Below, in pieces: positions 35,250-43,826 of a stretch of DNA of 64,000 nucleotides. This stretch comes from Arenibaculum pallidiluteum (GTDB lineage: Bacteria > Pseudomonadota > Alphaproteobacteria > Azospirillales > Azospirillaceae). Each line of letters starts with the position of its first letter. The first letter of the stretch is position 1. The translations under genes and the position numbers were made by a program. The stretch is taken from the NCBI RefSeq assembly GCF_017355985.1, contig NZ_JAFIQU010000010.1, positions 62,001 to 126,000 on the forward strand. Direction: 5' to 3'. Below the pieces are notes generated by a model. It was not told the DNA's origin. It saw nothing but the letters and a program-made list of their open reading frames with translations, and did no database searches.

Positions 35250-36038
35250 ATGGATCTCGGCTACGCCGGAAAGCGCTGCCTGGTAACGGCGTCGACAGCA
35301 GGTTTGGGCTTCGCGATCGCACGCTGCATGGCGGCGGAAGGGGCTACTGTTGTCGTCAACGGGCGGTCCGTCGAATCGGTGGAAAGGGCCGTCGGCCGCA
35401 TCAGGGAGAGTATCCGAGGGGCGGATGTCGAGGCTGTCGTCGGCAACAGCGGAACCGCGGAAGGCTGCGCCAGCATCGTTGCCGCCTGTCCGGATGTCGA
35501 CGTCCTCGTGGTCAATCTCGGCATCTATGAGGCCGTGGACATCTACGAGGCTGGCGACGACCGTTGGTACGACCTGATCGAGATCAACGTGATGAGCGGC
35601 GTCCGCCTGTCGCGCCATTACTTGCCGAGAATGCTCGCGCGTGACAGTGGCCGGGTGATCTTCATGGCGAGCGAATCCGCGATCAACCCGGCGCCGGAGT
35701 TGCCCGCCTACAGCGCGACCAAGACGATGCAGCTGTCCCTGGCGCGCAATCTGGCCGAAACCACGAAGGGAACGAACGTCACGGTGAACTCCGTTCTGCC
35801 GGGGCCCTGCCGGACGGAGGGGGTCGCCAACCTCATCGCCGGCCTCTATCCGGGCGTTCCCACCGAGGAAGCCGAGCGGCGCTTCGTCGCGGAGAACCGA
35901 CCGACCTCCCTGATTCAGCGCCTCTCGCGCCCGGAGGAAGTGGCCGATTTCGTCACGTTCCTCGGTTGCGAGCGGACCGCGATCGTAAACGGAGCCGCGC
36001 TGCGCATCGACGGCGGGCTGATCCGCACGGTGATGTGA
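35250..36038 (+). CDS. Short-chain dehydrogenase/reductase inserted in an ABC-2 operon
   Basis: The 262-residue SDR has a cofactor loop CLVTASTAGLGFAIA (TASxxGLG variant), VVVNGRS, the catalytic MASESAINP Ser and YSATK Tyr/Lys, and ends RIDGGLIRTVM. It belongs to the same general subgroup as the SDR at 15897-16682. GGGAGG precedes the ATG by 6 bases. It sits between the ABC-2 ATPase and permease genes with gaps of 10 and 7 bases, so all three are cotranscribed. It probably acts on the imported carbohydrate or its oxidation product. Confidence 0.9.
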   Translation: MDLGYAGKRCLVTASTAGLGFAIARCMAAEGATVVVNGRSVESVERAVGRIRESIRGADVEAVVGNSGTAEGCASIVAACPDVDVLVVNLGIYEAVDIYEAGDDRWYDLIEINVMSGVRLSRHYLPRMLARDSGRVIFMASESAINPAPELPAYSATKTMQLSLARNLAETTKGTNVTVNSVLPGPCRTEGVANLIAGLYPGVPTEEAERRFVAENRPTSLIQRLSRPEEVADFVTFLGCERTAIVNGAALRIDGGLIRTVM

Positions 36039-36045
36039 TCGGACG

Positions 36046-36882
36046 ATGACGTTCATGCTGCGCAGGCCCGGATTCTTGGGCACCACCCTGCTGCTGGTCC
36101 GCCGCGAGGCGTCGGCGAAGCTGGCATCTCCGTGGTTCTATGGTGTCGCGAGCGTCGTGTGCCTGACGGCGTGGGCCTACGGCACGGGGTTTGTGAAGAC
36201 CTTCGAGACGGAATCGGTGCTGGTGACGACCGATCCGCTGATGGGCCTGAACGTCGTCGTCGTCACCTTCCTGGGCCTCGTACTCGGGCTGCGGCTGTCG
36301 TCGAGCATCGCGTGGGAGCGCGAGCACCGTACGCTGGACGTGCTGATCGCGGGCCCGGTCTCGTTCGAGGCCGTGCTTCTGGCGAAGTTCCTCGTGGAGC
36401 TGTGCGTCTTCGCGGCCCTGATGGGATCGTACTTCCTTTATCTCCTACTGGCCCAGCCGCTCGGAGCCGGCGTCGTCGGCTTTGGCAGCGCCCTCTCGGC
36501 GGGCCAGATGACCCTGTGCGCATTGCCGACGCTGGTGCTTGGCCTGCTCGTCTCCGCGTGGGCGCGCACTGTTCGCGGCGCTGTCGTGGCCTATCTGATC
36601 CTGGTCGGCCTCCTGGGTCTGTTCGAGATCGTGCTCGGCCTGCTCCGTGCCCGTCCGCCGGAGGAGCTCAGCCTCGGCGCCGCCTATCTCAAGGAGGTGC
36701 TCGAAGGCGCCGCGACGATCCTGCATCCGGTATCGGCGGTCGGAGGCCTGGGCGACCTTGCCGAGGCTCTGGCGGCGCAATCGCCTCTCTTGGCGTCCCA
36801 TATGCTGTCGGCCCTCGCTCTCACGGCCGCCGGCCTGATCTTGGCGACCGCGCTCCTTCGGATCCGAGGAGCATTGGCATGA
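36046..36882 (+). CDS. ABC-2 type permease (NosY-like)
   Basis: The 278-residue membrane protein has six predicted helices and the ABC-2 hallmark LRLSSSIAWEREHRTLDVLIAG (residues around 85-105, read in part). That loop couples to the ATPase in NosY/GldF-type permeases. The N-terminal stretch LLVRREASAKLASPWFYG is typical of the family. The stop overlaps the next ATG by four bases. With the ATPase at 34280-35239 it forms a transporter distinct from the sugar importer of the same operon. Confidence 0.88.
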   Translation: MTFMLRRPGFLGTTLLLVRREASAKLASPWFYGVASVVCLTAWAYGTGFVKTFETESVLVTTDPLMGLNVVVVTFLGLVLGLRLSSSIAWEREHRTLDVLIAGPVSFEAVLLAKFLVELCVFAALMGSYFLYLLLAQPLGAGVVGFGSALSAGQMTLCALPTLVLGLLVSAWARTVRGAVVAYLILVGLLGLFEIVLGLLRARPPEELSLGAAYLKEVLEGAATILHPVSAVGGLGDLAEALAAQSPLLASHMLSALALTAAGLILATALLRIRGALA

Positions 36883-38225
36883 ACGCTCCGCAGGTCCGGC
36901 CGAGCCTGAAGCCTTCAGACAGTCTGGTCCGGATTTTCCTGGCCGCCGTGGCCCTGTTTGGCGCGGCCAAGCCCGCGCTTGGACTCGAGCCCGAGCAGCG
37001 TGAAGTCGTGGTCGTGAACGGCCGCGTCTGGGACGGGGGCGAGTACAGGGAGACCTTCGTGCCATCAACGGAGGATGAGGTCACCCTGATGGCGGGTCAG
37101 GGCAGCGCGATCATCTATGCCCGCACGCTCGAGTATTACTGGCCACTGTCGCGTCAGGTCTATGTAGATTTCCAACGTCAGCGGGATGTCGTGGAAGGTC
37201 AACTCGTAATCCGTCAAGATGGGGAGGTCGTCGCGCGCGAGACACTTCAGCCCTATGCGATCCTCTATCCCGAAGGCGCGCGAAACGGTGGGGGACGACT
37301 CCTGTGGGGAGACGAGGCCGAGCGCGCCTACACCGAGCATCAGGAGACAGAACGCCGTTTCGTGCGCGACTTCGCCGCGGCGCAACAGGCGCATTCGGCC
37401 TACGAGCGAAAGCTCGTCCAAACTGGGGCGGCGCGGATCAGGGGCGAACCCGTCGAGCCGGTGGCGCCGCCGCCACCATTGCCCAAGCCGAGTATTCGGC
37501 TGGTGACGGCTCCCGAACCGGGATTTCGGGTGCTCCTGGAACCGGGACGCTACACGATGGCGGTGGAAAGGGACGGGCGGCGCGTCACCGGTACCGAGCG
37601 TCGCCTGCGTGCCATCGGACTGCGGGGGCGCGCCGCGCTCGTGGCTGATGTCATCCCGACGGAACGCTGGACGCGCCCGCTGGCGACGAACATCGAGGAC
37701 GCCCGCATATTCGCCCGGCCAGGCACGGTCCTCTATTTGACGCTCGCGGAGGCAAGCCGGTTCGATGAGGCCGAGTATTTGCCGATCGTGAGCCCCCAAG
37801 CTGAGCCCGTCCCGGGGCGTCCCATCTGGGTGCGGCGCCGGCCTGCCGGTGTCGACCGGCTTCAGGTCGCCTGGAGCGATGCGGAAGGAGACCAGCTCTC
37901 GCGACAGCCGCTCAAGGTGGAGCAGACGGGCGGCTCGAGCTTCGGCTATCGCATCCGTGCGGCACGGGCGGGCGAGACGCCGGATCTCGATGCATTCGCA
38001 GTGGCAGTACCGGCCGACGCATCGGTTTCGCGCGGTTCGATCGGGCTCGTTCAGCCAGCCGAGGCGCCCTTCATCCGCGAAATGGTTGTCGTGCATCCTC
38101 CAAAGAGTTCTCTCGGCTTCGCGCTCGCGCTCCTGCCTATCGCTGGATACGTCTTGATCCGCGGTCGGCGGCGTATCGCGGGTCGGTTCCGGCTGACCGG
38201 GTTTGTCAGCTCTCGGGGTCCGTAA
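36879..38225 (+). CDS. Exported, membrane-anchored protein of unknown function
   Basis: This 448-residue protein has an N-terminal signal segment (LVRIFLAAVALFGAAKPALG) and a large polar region. The region includes EVTLMAGQGSAIIYARTLEYYWPLS (in part) and a Pro-rich stretch PVEPVAPPPPLPKPS near residue 200, followed by beta-rich text. A C-terminal helix (SLGFALALLPIAGYVLIRG) with a basic tail ends it. The topology suggests a periplasmic domain anchored at the C-terminus. I recognise no family. Its ATG overlaps the ABC-2 permease stop, so it likely works with that transporter, perhaps as a periplasmic partner. It is the last gene before the Tn3 remnant. Confidence 0.8.
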   Translation: MNAPQVRPSLKPSDSLVRIFLAAVALFGAAKPALGLEPEQREVVVVNGRVWDGGEYRETFVPSTEDEVTLMAGQGSAIIYARTLEYYWPLSRQVYVDFQRQRDVVEGQLVIRQDGEVVARETLQPYAILYPEGARNGGGRLLWGDEAERAYTEHQETERRFVRDFAAAQQAHSAYERKLVQTGAARIRGEPVEPVAPPPPLPKPSIRLVTAPEPGFRVLLEPGRYTMAVERDGRRVTGTERRLRAIGLRGRAALVADVIPTERWTRPLATNIEDARIFARPGTVLYLTLAEASRFDEAEYLPIVSPQAEPVPGRPIWVRRRPAGVDRLQVAWSDAEGDQLSRQPLKVEQTGGSSFGYRIRAARAGETPDLDAFAVAVPADASVSRGSIGLVQPAEAPFIREMVVVHPPKSSLGFALALLPIAGYVLIRGRRRIAGRFRLTGFVSSRGP

Positions 38226-38239
38226 AGGTCGCGCCCGTC

Positions 38240-38600
38240 AAGATGGTGTTGAAGCAATCGGTCCGCGAGCCGCTGGTCGGAGACAGGATCGACGGCAGCG
38301 CGATCACCGAACGATGGCCGGCGCTGCTCCACCTGGCCACCTTGCTGAAGGCGGGCACGGTGATGCTCCCGGTGATGCTGCGCAATGGCGGTGGACCGGC
38401 CCAATGCTCGGGGCTGTGCGCTGCGGCAGCTCGAGCGCAGGCCTGAACAAGGGCGAAGGCGTGAACGTGCTGCGCCATCTTCTTCCACGGTCAGGGCGAG
38501 ATCCGCGACCGCACGTTCGAGAACATGAGCTACAGAGCCTCGGAGTACAGCTTGGTCATCGCCGCGACCGTGCTGCGGCTTCGTCAGTACGCCATGGCGG
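38240..38600 (+). pseudogene. Tn3-family transposase C-terminal remnant
   Basis: One frame gives REPLVGDRIDGSAITERW and HLATLLKAGTVMLPVMLRN, matching the Tn3 text around RLAxSIKxGTVTASLMLRKL. Other frames give GLNKGEGVNVL and then FFHGQGEIRDRTFENMSYRAS, the highly conserved C-terminal block. At least two frameshifts separate the pieces and all of the N-terminal two thirds is missing. It begins about 15 bases after the catabolic operon ends. Confidence 0.8.
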
Positions 38601-38695
38601 GATGTGACTCAGACCGCGGATCGGCAGTACCGAACCAAGTGTCGTCCTGACGCTGCGCGGGCGTGTCTTCCAGGCGTGCTGAAGTCTGCGAGCGG

Positions 38696-39346
38696 CTATT
38701 CGGCAGAAATTCTCGAGGACGCGGCTTGCCGCGCCAGCATGTCGAGGATCACCGCTCGCAGTTCACGCTTGGCATCCTCGGCACTCAACTCGCTGGCCGC
38801 GGCAGCGGCCGAAAGAGCCTCGGCCGCACCCAGCATCGCACGCAGCCCCGCAGTGCTGACGCCGCCCGACGGCGATGCCGGCGCCAGCGCCTTGCGGCAC
38901 TTCTCCAGGCAGGCACCTTCGCACTCGCGCCGGACGCGCTCGAGTTCGGGAGAGCCCGATAAGGCTGCGATGACGCCGGGTATTTCGCGGCCCTGAGCCA
39001 ACACACAGTCCACGAAGGCGTCGGCGATCACCTTCGCCCGTGCGGCCGGGGTTTCGGCGCTCTGCGCGATCGCCTCGTCGATCTGCTCGTTCTGCAGTGC
39101 GTCGAACTCAAGATAGAGGGCCGCCAGAAGGCCGTTGCGGTCGCTGAAGTGACCGTACACCACCGGCTTCGTGATGCCCGCCTTTTCCGCGAGGCGTCCA
39201 AGCGTAAGGGCTTCCGTGCCCTCCTGCTGCACGATGGTCCAAGCCACCGAGATCAGTTGTCGCTTCCGATCGCCGCGGGCGAGGCGTTGACGACGCGACG
39301 GGACGGGAGGGTGCTTATCAGCTGGTTCGCTCACTGCGCTTGACAT
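38696..39346 (-). CDS. TetR-family transcriptional regulator
   Basis: The 216-residue protein has a TetR HTH (AWTIVQQEGTEALTLGRLAE, then GITKPVVYGHFSDRNGLL) after a basic N-terminal tail. A variable helical ligand-binding domain follows. ATG 39346 is chosen because it follows the operator region; the frame remains open to 39403. It is divergent from the flavoprotein gene at 39424. Two tandem TAC-N5-GTA sites lie between them, the nearer one 8 bases from this start, so autoregulation is likely. Confidence 0.88.
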   Translation of the reverse strand: MSSAVSEPADKHPPVPSRRQRLARGDRKRQLISVAWTIVQQEGTEALTLGRLAEKAGITKPVVYGHFSDRNGLLAALYLEFDALQNEQIDEAIAQSAETPAARAKVIADAFVDCVLAQGREIPGVIAALSGSPELERVRRECEGACLEKCRKALAPASPSGGVSTAGLRAMLGAAEALSAAAAASELSAEDAKRELRAVILDMLARQAASSRISAE

Positions 39347-39349
39347 CGC

Positions 39350-39382
39350 TATATACCAAACGTAACTTACCAACAGTATATA
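39350..39382. promoter_or_regulatory. Putative TetR operator, tandem TAC-N5-GTA sites
   Basis: TAC-CAAAC-GTA (39354-39364) and TAC-CAACA-GTA (39368-39378) are repeated 14 bases apart. They are flanked by inverted TATATAC (39350-39356) and GTATATA (39376-39382). The region lies in the 77-base gap between a TetR gene and its divergent target and is AT-rich compared with its surroundings. Assignment as operator is inference from position and symmetry. Confidence 0.5.
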
Positions 39383-39423
39383 AGATGGCCCCGCTCGGGG
39401 CAACCGGCCATGGGAGTTTCGCC

Positions 39424-40026
39424 ATGCATGCGCTCATCGTCGTCGCTCACCCGCGAAGGGCCTCGCTCACCCACTCCGTTGCAGCGGAGCTGGTGGCCGG
39501 CGTCGAGGCCGGAGGTGTCCATACCGCCGAGATCGCAGATCTTGCCGAGGAGGGGTTCGACCCCCGCTTCTCGGCCATGGACATGGCCGTGTACCAGCAA
39601 GAGACGCCGATCCAGCCCGACGTCGCGGTCGAGCAGGCACGGATCGATCGGGCCGACGCCCTGGTGCTCGTCTATCCCGTCTACTGGTGGTCGTTCCCGG
39701 CCCTGCTGAAGGGCTGGATCGACCGCGTCTTCAGCAACGGATGGGCCTACCACGAGACGCCGGAGGCCGGACTGGTCAAGAAGCTCCAGAGGCTGAACGT
39801 GCACTTGGTGGCCATCGGCGGTGCCGATCTGCGGACCTACGCACGACACGGGTATTTCTGGGCCATGAGGACGCAGATCGACCATGGGATCTTCGACTTC
39901 TGCGGGGCTCGAGTGGTCACGTCGGAATTGCTCGCGGCCCCGGACGATGGCGATTGGCGTCCCCGGCTGACGGCCGCGCGCGCCATCGGCGCGGGCCTCT
40001 TCGACGAGAAGAGGGTCGCGGCCTGA
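39424..40026 (+). CDS. NAD(P)H dehydrogenase (quinone)-like flavoprotein
   Basis: The 200-residue flavodoxin-fold protein has HALIVVAHPRRASLTHS (FMN/FAD phosphate loop), LVYPVYWWSFPALLKGWIDRV (the flavin and dimer motif of the MdaB/KefF/NQO group) and VHLVAIGGAD. It should be a cytosolic two-electron quinone or azo reductase. GGGAG precedes the ATG by 7 bases. Divergent expression from a TetR regulator suggests induction by quinones or other aromatic compounds. Confidence 0.88.
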   Translation: MHALIVVAHPRRASLTHSVAAELVAGVEAGGVHTAEIADLAEEGFDPRFSAMDMAVYQQETPIQPDVAVEQARIDRADALVLVYPVYWWSFPALLKGWIDRVFSNGWAYHETPEAGLVKKLQRLNVHLVAIGGADLRTYARHGYFWAMRTQIDHGIFDFCGARVVTSELLAAPDDGDWRPRLTAARAIGAGLFDEKRVAA

Positions 40027-40151
40027 TCGCGCGTGGCAGACGAGGCATTCCGACCAGCACGAGCGCTGGTGCGAATGGTGTTCGGATCGCGGCCAGCCCA
40101 TCGACGCGTGGCGGATCCTGGAGCCCCTGAGGAGGGCGACCCGCATATCGG

Positions 40152-41069
40152 TCAGTTTCGCACGAACCAGCGCTCCGCAATCGTGTGGAAGGCTTTGAGA
40201 TAGACATCGTTCGTCGCCATCGGGATCAGCGTCAGGTCGTCCTGCGGCGAGGCCACCCAGTCGCCCGTCCAGACGCCGAAGGTGCGGTCCCCGTCCGTCA
40301 CCGGCCACAGGCGCGGACCGCTGACATAGTGCATCCAGGGGGTGTCACATTTGACAATGCAATAAGAAAAGCTGCGCTCCGCGTCGTCGAGATGCAGGAG
40401 CTTTTCGTGGAGGTGGCCTTCGCCGAAGTAAAAGTCCCGGGTGCCCGACACCTTGTCGCTGCGCACACCCCCGATCATGTGCATCTTCGTGATGGCGGCA
40501 TGCCAGGAACCCATTCCCGCGAAATCGCGCATGATGTCCCAGACGGCCTCCACCGGCCCGTCGATGACGGTGCTGCACCATACCTTGTTCGGAGGGAAAC
40601 CCGCCCAACGCCGGGCGGCCGGGACTGTCGCGCGGCCAGCCACCGCCTTCTTGAGCGCGTCCCAGCCGGCCTGGAACACGCCTTTGGAAATGACCTCCAC
40701 ATATTTGCCGGTGTCTGCCGGGGCTTCGTCGAAGGTAGCCTCCCACTCGGCGAAGGTGCGGTCGGTATCGGTGACTGGCATCAGCCGCATGCGCGCGGCG
40801 TAGTTTCCCACCGGAAAGGCTGGCGTCTCGAAATTATAGGAGAAGCTGTAGTCGCGGTCGCTGAGGCTCAACAGCCGCTCCCGCACCATCGCGCCGTCCT
40901 GCAGCCAAAAGCGCCGGATGCAGCCGATCACGTCGGAATCGAGCCCGTCCTCGATCTCGGATCGGGCGATGCCGGGATGCCAGGTCGGCAAGCCGTTGAA
41001 GTCACGAACGACGGACCAGACCGTGTCGACGGGCGCATCCAGGATGGTGGAGGCATAGGCGCGGGCCAT
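40152..41069 (-). CDS. Tandem SRPBCC (START-like) protein
   Basis: The 305-residue protein has two repeats of a polyketide-cyclase/SRPBCC fold. The first starts ASTILDAPVDTVWSVVRDF and the second STVIDGPVEAVWDIMRDF, each followed by WHxxI and an internal LMPVTDTDRTF / LWPVTDGDRTF strand. Such folds bind hydrophobic ligands and sometimes catalyse cyclisation or hydrolysis. GGGAGA lies 6 bases before the ATG. It is the last gene of the Tm-1/TIM-barrel operon, 11 bases after the TIM-barrel stop. Its ligand is unknown. Confidence 0.85.
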   Translation of the reverse strand: MARAYASTILDAPVDTVWSVVRDFNGLPTWHPGIARSEIEDGLDSDVIGCIRRFWLQDGAMVRERLLSLSDRDYSFSYNFETPAFPVGNYAARMRLMPVTDTDRTFAEWEATFDEAPADTGKYVEVISKGVFQAGWDALKKAVAGRATVPAARRWAGFPPNKVWCSTVIDGPVEAVWDIMRDFAGMGSWHAAITKMHMIGGVRSDKVSGTRDFYFGEGHLHEKLLHLDDAERSFSYCIVKCDTPWMHYVSGPRLWPVTDGDRTFGVWTGDWVASPQDDLTLIPMATNDVYLKAFHTIAERWFVRN

Positions 41070-41080
41070 GGCGGGTCTCC

Positions 41081-41911
41081 CTAGAAGGTAACGGACTTGA
41101 ATGCGCGAGTTTGCGCGGTCAGCGCAGTCTCGGTGGGCAACCTCTCCATGGAGGAGGCGCCGTAGAAGCCGTTGATGTTCGTCGTGTTGCGCAGGATGTA
41201 GCTGGCATCCTCCGGCGTCGCGATCGGCCCGCCGTGGCAGAGCACAATGATGTCCTTGCGCACGCGCCGGGCGGCTTCCGCCCATTCGTCGATGAGCTTC
41301 GGGCAGTCCTCCAGCTTCAGTGCGGTTTGCGCACCGATCGCGCCGCCCGTGGTCAGACCGAGATGCGGCACCAGGATGTCGGCGCCGGCCCTGGCCATCT
41401 CTGCCGCCTCCTCGGCGTTGAAGACATAAGGTGTCGTCAGCATGTCCTTCGCATGGGCCAGGCGGATCATGTCGATTTCGTGCTGAAAGCCCATGCCGGT
41501 CTCCTCCAGATTGGCGCGGAAAGTGCCGTCGATCAGGCCCACGGTCGGGAAGTTCTGCACGCCCGCGAAGCCCAGCGCCTTCAGCTCGTCCAGCAGGTGG
41601 TCCATGATGGCGAAGGGATCTGTGCCGTTGACCCCGGCGATGACGGGCGTGTGCCGCACCACGGGCAGCACCTCGCGCGCCATCTCCTTTACGATCTCAT
41701 TGGCGTTGCCGTAGGCGAGCAACCCAGCGAGCGAGCCCCGGCCAGCCATGCGGTACCGGCCGGAATTGTAGATGACGATCAGGTCAATGCCCCCGGCCTC
41801 CTCGCATTTTGCGGAGAGCCCGGTGCCGGCGCCGCCGCCGATGATCGGCTCTCGGCGCGCGACCATGGCGTTGAAGCGGTCCAGCAATTGCTGGCGGGTG
41901 AAGCGGGGCAT
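41081..41911 (-). CDS. TIM-barrel PEP-hydrolase-like family protein
   Basis: The 276-residue protein has the strongly conserved blocks [67 protein letters not shown] and [14 protein letters not shown]. These define the TIM-barrel family annotated as phosphoenolpyruvate hydrolase-like. The family also forms the C-terminal half of plant Tm-1 proteins and the sensor part of some Fis-type regulators. The enzymatic activity is not established for most members. It follows the UPF0261 gene by two bases, so the pair are probably a complex. Confidence 0.9.
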   Translation of the reverse strand: MPRFTRQQLLDRFNAMVARREPIIGGGAGTGLSAKCEEAGGIDLIVIYNSGRYRMAGRGSLAGLLAYGNANEIVKEMAREVLPVVRHTPVIAGVNGTDPFAIMDHLLDELKALGFAGVQNFPTVGLIDGTFRANLEETGMGFQHEIDMIRLAHAKDMLTTPYVFNAEEAAEMARAGADILVPHLGLTTGGAIGAQTALKLEDCPKLIDEWAEAARRVRKDIIVLCHGGPIATPEDASYILRNTTNINGFYGASSMERLPTETALTAQTRAFKSVTF

Positions 41912-41913
41912 GG

Positions 41914-43110
41914 TCAGGCGATCTCCCTGAAGGCGGTGAGGACGGCGTCCGCAAAGGCGCGGTCGTTGATGGCGGCCGGCACCTCGACCAGCCGGCGGTT
42001 CGGCCCGGGGACGAAGCCGGCTCGGATCGTGTCGAAAAGCGCCGCATCGGCTGCGGGATCGTGGAAGGGCATGCCGGGCGCGTCTATGGCCGAGACGCCG
42101 CCGAGCGGCAGCAAGAAGCGCACTGGCCCTTCCATTCGGTTGAGCCGCTCGACAATGAAGTGGGCGATCTCGACGTTCTCGTCTGGCGTGGTGCGCATGA
42201 GCGTCACCTGCGAATTGTGGACGTAGAGGTTGCGGCCTGTGAACCGCTCGGGAACAGTGTCCAGCGCGCCGAAATTCACCATGTCCACCGCGCCGACGCT
42301 GCCGACATACGGCAGCCGCGTGCGGATCGCCGCGCCGAAGCGGTCCGCGTCGCACGGGAAGACGCCGCCGACCAGGAAATCCGGCACCTCGGTCGTGGTC
42401 AGGTCGATCACCGCGGCGACCAGGCCGGAATCCGCGAGCTTCTCCATGCTTCGGCCACCTGCGCCCGTGGCGTGGAAGACGTAGCATTCGTGGGTCGGAT
42501 CGAGCGCCTCGCGGAGCATCGTCACGCAGGCGGTGGTGACGCCGAACATGGTCATGCCGATGCCCGGCTTCTCCGTCGCGGGCGCCGGCGGCGCCTCCGC
42601 AAGCGCCATGCCGGCGGCGGCGTGGGCGGCGTTGGCGATCACGCGGCGCGAGATCGCGTTGAGGCCGGCCACGTCCACTACCGAATACATCATCGCGATG
42701 TCGGTCGGCCCGACGTAAGGCGCCACGTTGCCCGATGCGACCGTGCTGACCATCAGTTTCGGCGTGCCGACCGGCAGCGCCCGCATGGCATGAGTGACCA
42801 GGGCAGTGTTCCCCGATCCGCCCAGGCCCAGCACCGCGCCGATGTCCCGGCGTCCGGCGAGCCAGCGTGTTAGCCCGGCCGCCATGCCGGCAATCGCCCG
42901 GCCGCGGTCGTCCAGTCCGAGCGCGGGACCGGTCCCCTCGGGGCAATGCGAGGCGATCTCCACTGCGGTCACATCGACGTCGCCAGCGGGGTTCCGGGTT
43001 CCGACATCGACCAGCACCGGTTCCGCCCCGGCCCGGCGCACGCAGGCCGCAGCAAAGCGCAATTCCTCGCCCTTCGTGTCCATGGTGCCGATGACGTAGA
43101 CCTTCGCCAT
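41914..43110 (-). CDS. Tm-1-like ATP-binding (UPF0261) protein
   Basis: The 398-residue protein begins [16 protein letters not shown] and contains [47 protein letters not shown] and [18 protein letters not shown]. These are the UPF0261 blocks that form the ATP-binding half of tomato Tm-1. GAGGAGGAAGGG lies directly upstream of the ATG. In plants and fungi this domain is fused to the TIM-barrel that is the next gene here; in bacteria the two are usually neighbours. The biochemical role is unknown. It follows livF by 14 bases. Confidence 0.9.
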   Translation of the reverse strand: MAKVYVIGTMDTKGEELRFAAACVRRAGAEPVLVDVGTRNPAGDVDVTAVEIASHCPEGTGPALGLDDRGRAIAGMAAGLTRWLAGRRDIGAVLGLGGSGNTALVTHAMRALPVGTPKLMVSTVASGNVAPYVGPTDIAMMYSVVDVAGLNAISRRVIANAAHAAAGMALAEAPPAPATEKPGIGMTMFGVTTACVTMLREALDPTHECYVFHATGAGGRSMEKLADSGLVAAVIDLTTTEVPDFLVGGVFPCDADRFGAAIRTRLPYVGSVGAVDMVNFGALDTVPERFTGRNLYVHNSQVTLMRTTPDENVEIAHFIVERLNRMEGPVRFLLPLGGVSAIDAPGMPFHDPAADAALFDTIRAGFVPGPNRRLVEVPAAINDRAFADAVLTAFREIA

Positions 43111-43124
43111 CCCTTCCTCCTCTC

Positions 43125-43826
43125 TCAATGCCCGCCGACCGAGACGCCGAGGTAGCGGCGCTGCAGCTCTTGGTCCGCGGCGAGCTGCCCGGCCGGCATC
43201 GTTGCGGCGATGCGGCCCGTGACCATGATCGCAACCTCGTCCGCCACCTCCGTCGCGACGCGCAGGTTCTGCTCCACCAGCAGCACGCCCATGCCGTCCT
43301 GCGGCAGGGCGCGCAGCACCGCGACCAGCTGATCCACAATGACCGGGGCGAGGCCCTCGCTCGGCTCGTCCATGACGACGAGCTTCGGGTTCATGAGGAG
43401 AGCGCGGGCGATGGCGAGCATCTGCTGCTCGCCGCCGGAGAGCTCCGTGCCGCCGTTCCGACGGCGCTCCGCGAGCCTCGGGAAGGTGTGGTACACCCGC
43501 TCCACCGTCCAGCGCGCACCGCGCGTTGCCACCAGTCGCAGGTGCTCGTCCACGGAGAGCGAGGGGAAGGTGCGCCGCCCCTGCGGCACCAGCGCGATCC
43601 CACGCCGGGCGATGCGGAAGGGCGGAAGCCCGTCCGTTCGCTCCCCGCCCAAGGCTATCCGACCTTCACTGATCGAGACGAGGCCCATGACCGCCTGGCA
43701 GAGCGTAGTCTTACCCATTCCGTTGCGGCCGACGATGGCCAGCGGGCGCTTTCCCACGGAGAGCGAGACGCCCTGCAGGATGTGCGCCCGGCCGAAGCGG
43801 ACGTGCAGGTCGCGGAGTTCCAGCAT
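43125..43826 (-). CDS. livF: Branched-chain-type ABC transporter ATPase (LivF)
   Basis: The 233-residue ATPase has Walker [10 protein letters not shown], signature [17 protein letters not shown], Walker [14 protein letters not shown] and [11 protein letters not shown], with the GLAP tail typical of LivF. It overlaps the livG stop by one base. In this operon it serves a LivHMGFJ-type importer whose substrate is probably not a plain amino acid, given the Tm-1/TIM-barrel genes that follow. Confidence 0.92.
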   Translation of the reverse strand: MLELRDLHVRFGRAHILQGVSLSVGKRPLAIVGRNGMGKTTLCQAVMGLVSISEGRIALGGERTDGLPPFRIARRGIALVPQGRRTFPSLSVDEHLRLVATRGARWTVERVYHTFPRLAERRRNGGTELSGGEQQMLAIARALLMNPKLVVMDEPSEGLAPVIVDQLVAVLRALPQDGMGVLLVEQNLRVATEVADEVAIMVTGRIAATMPAGQLAADQELQRRYLGVSVGGH

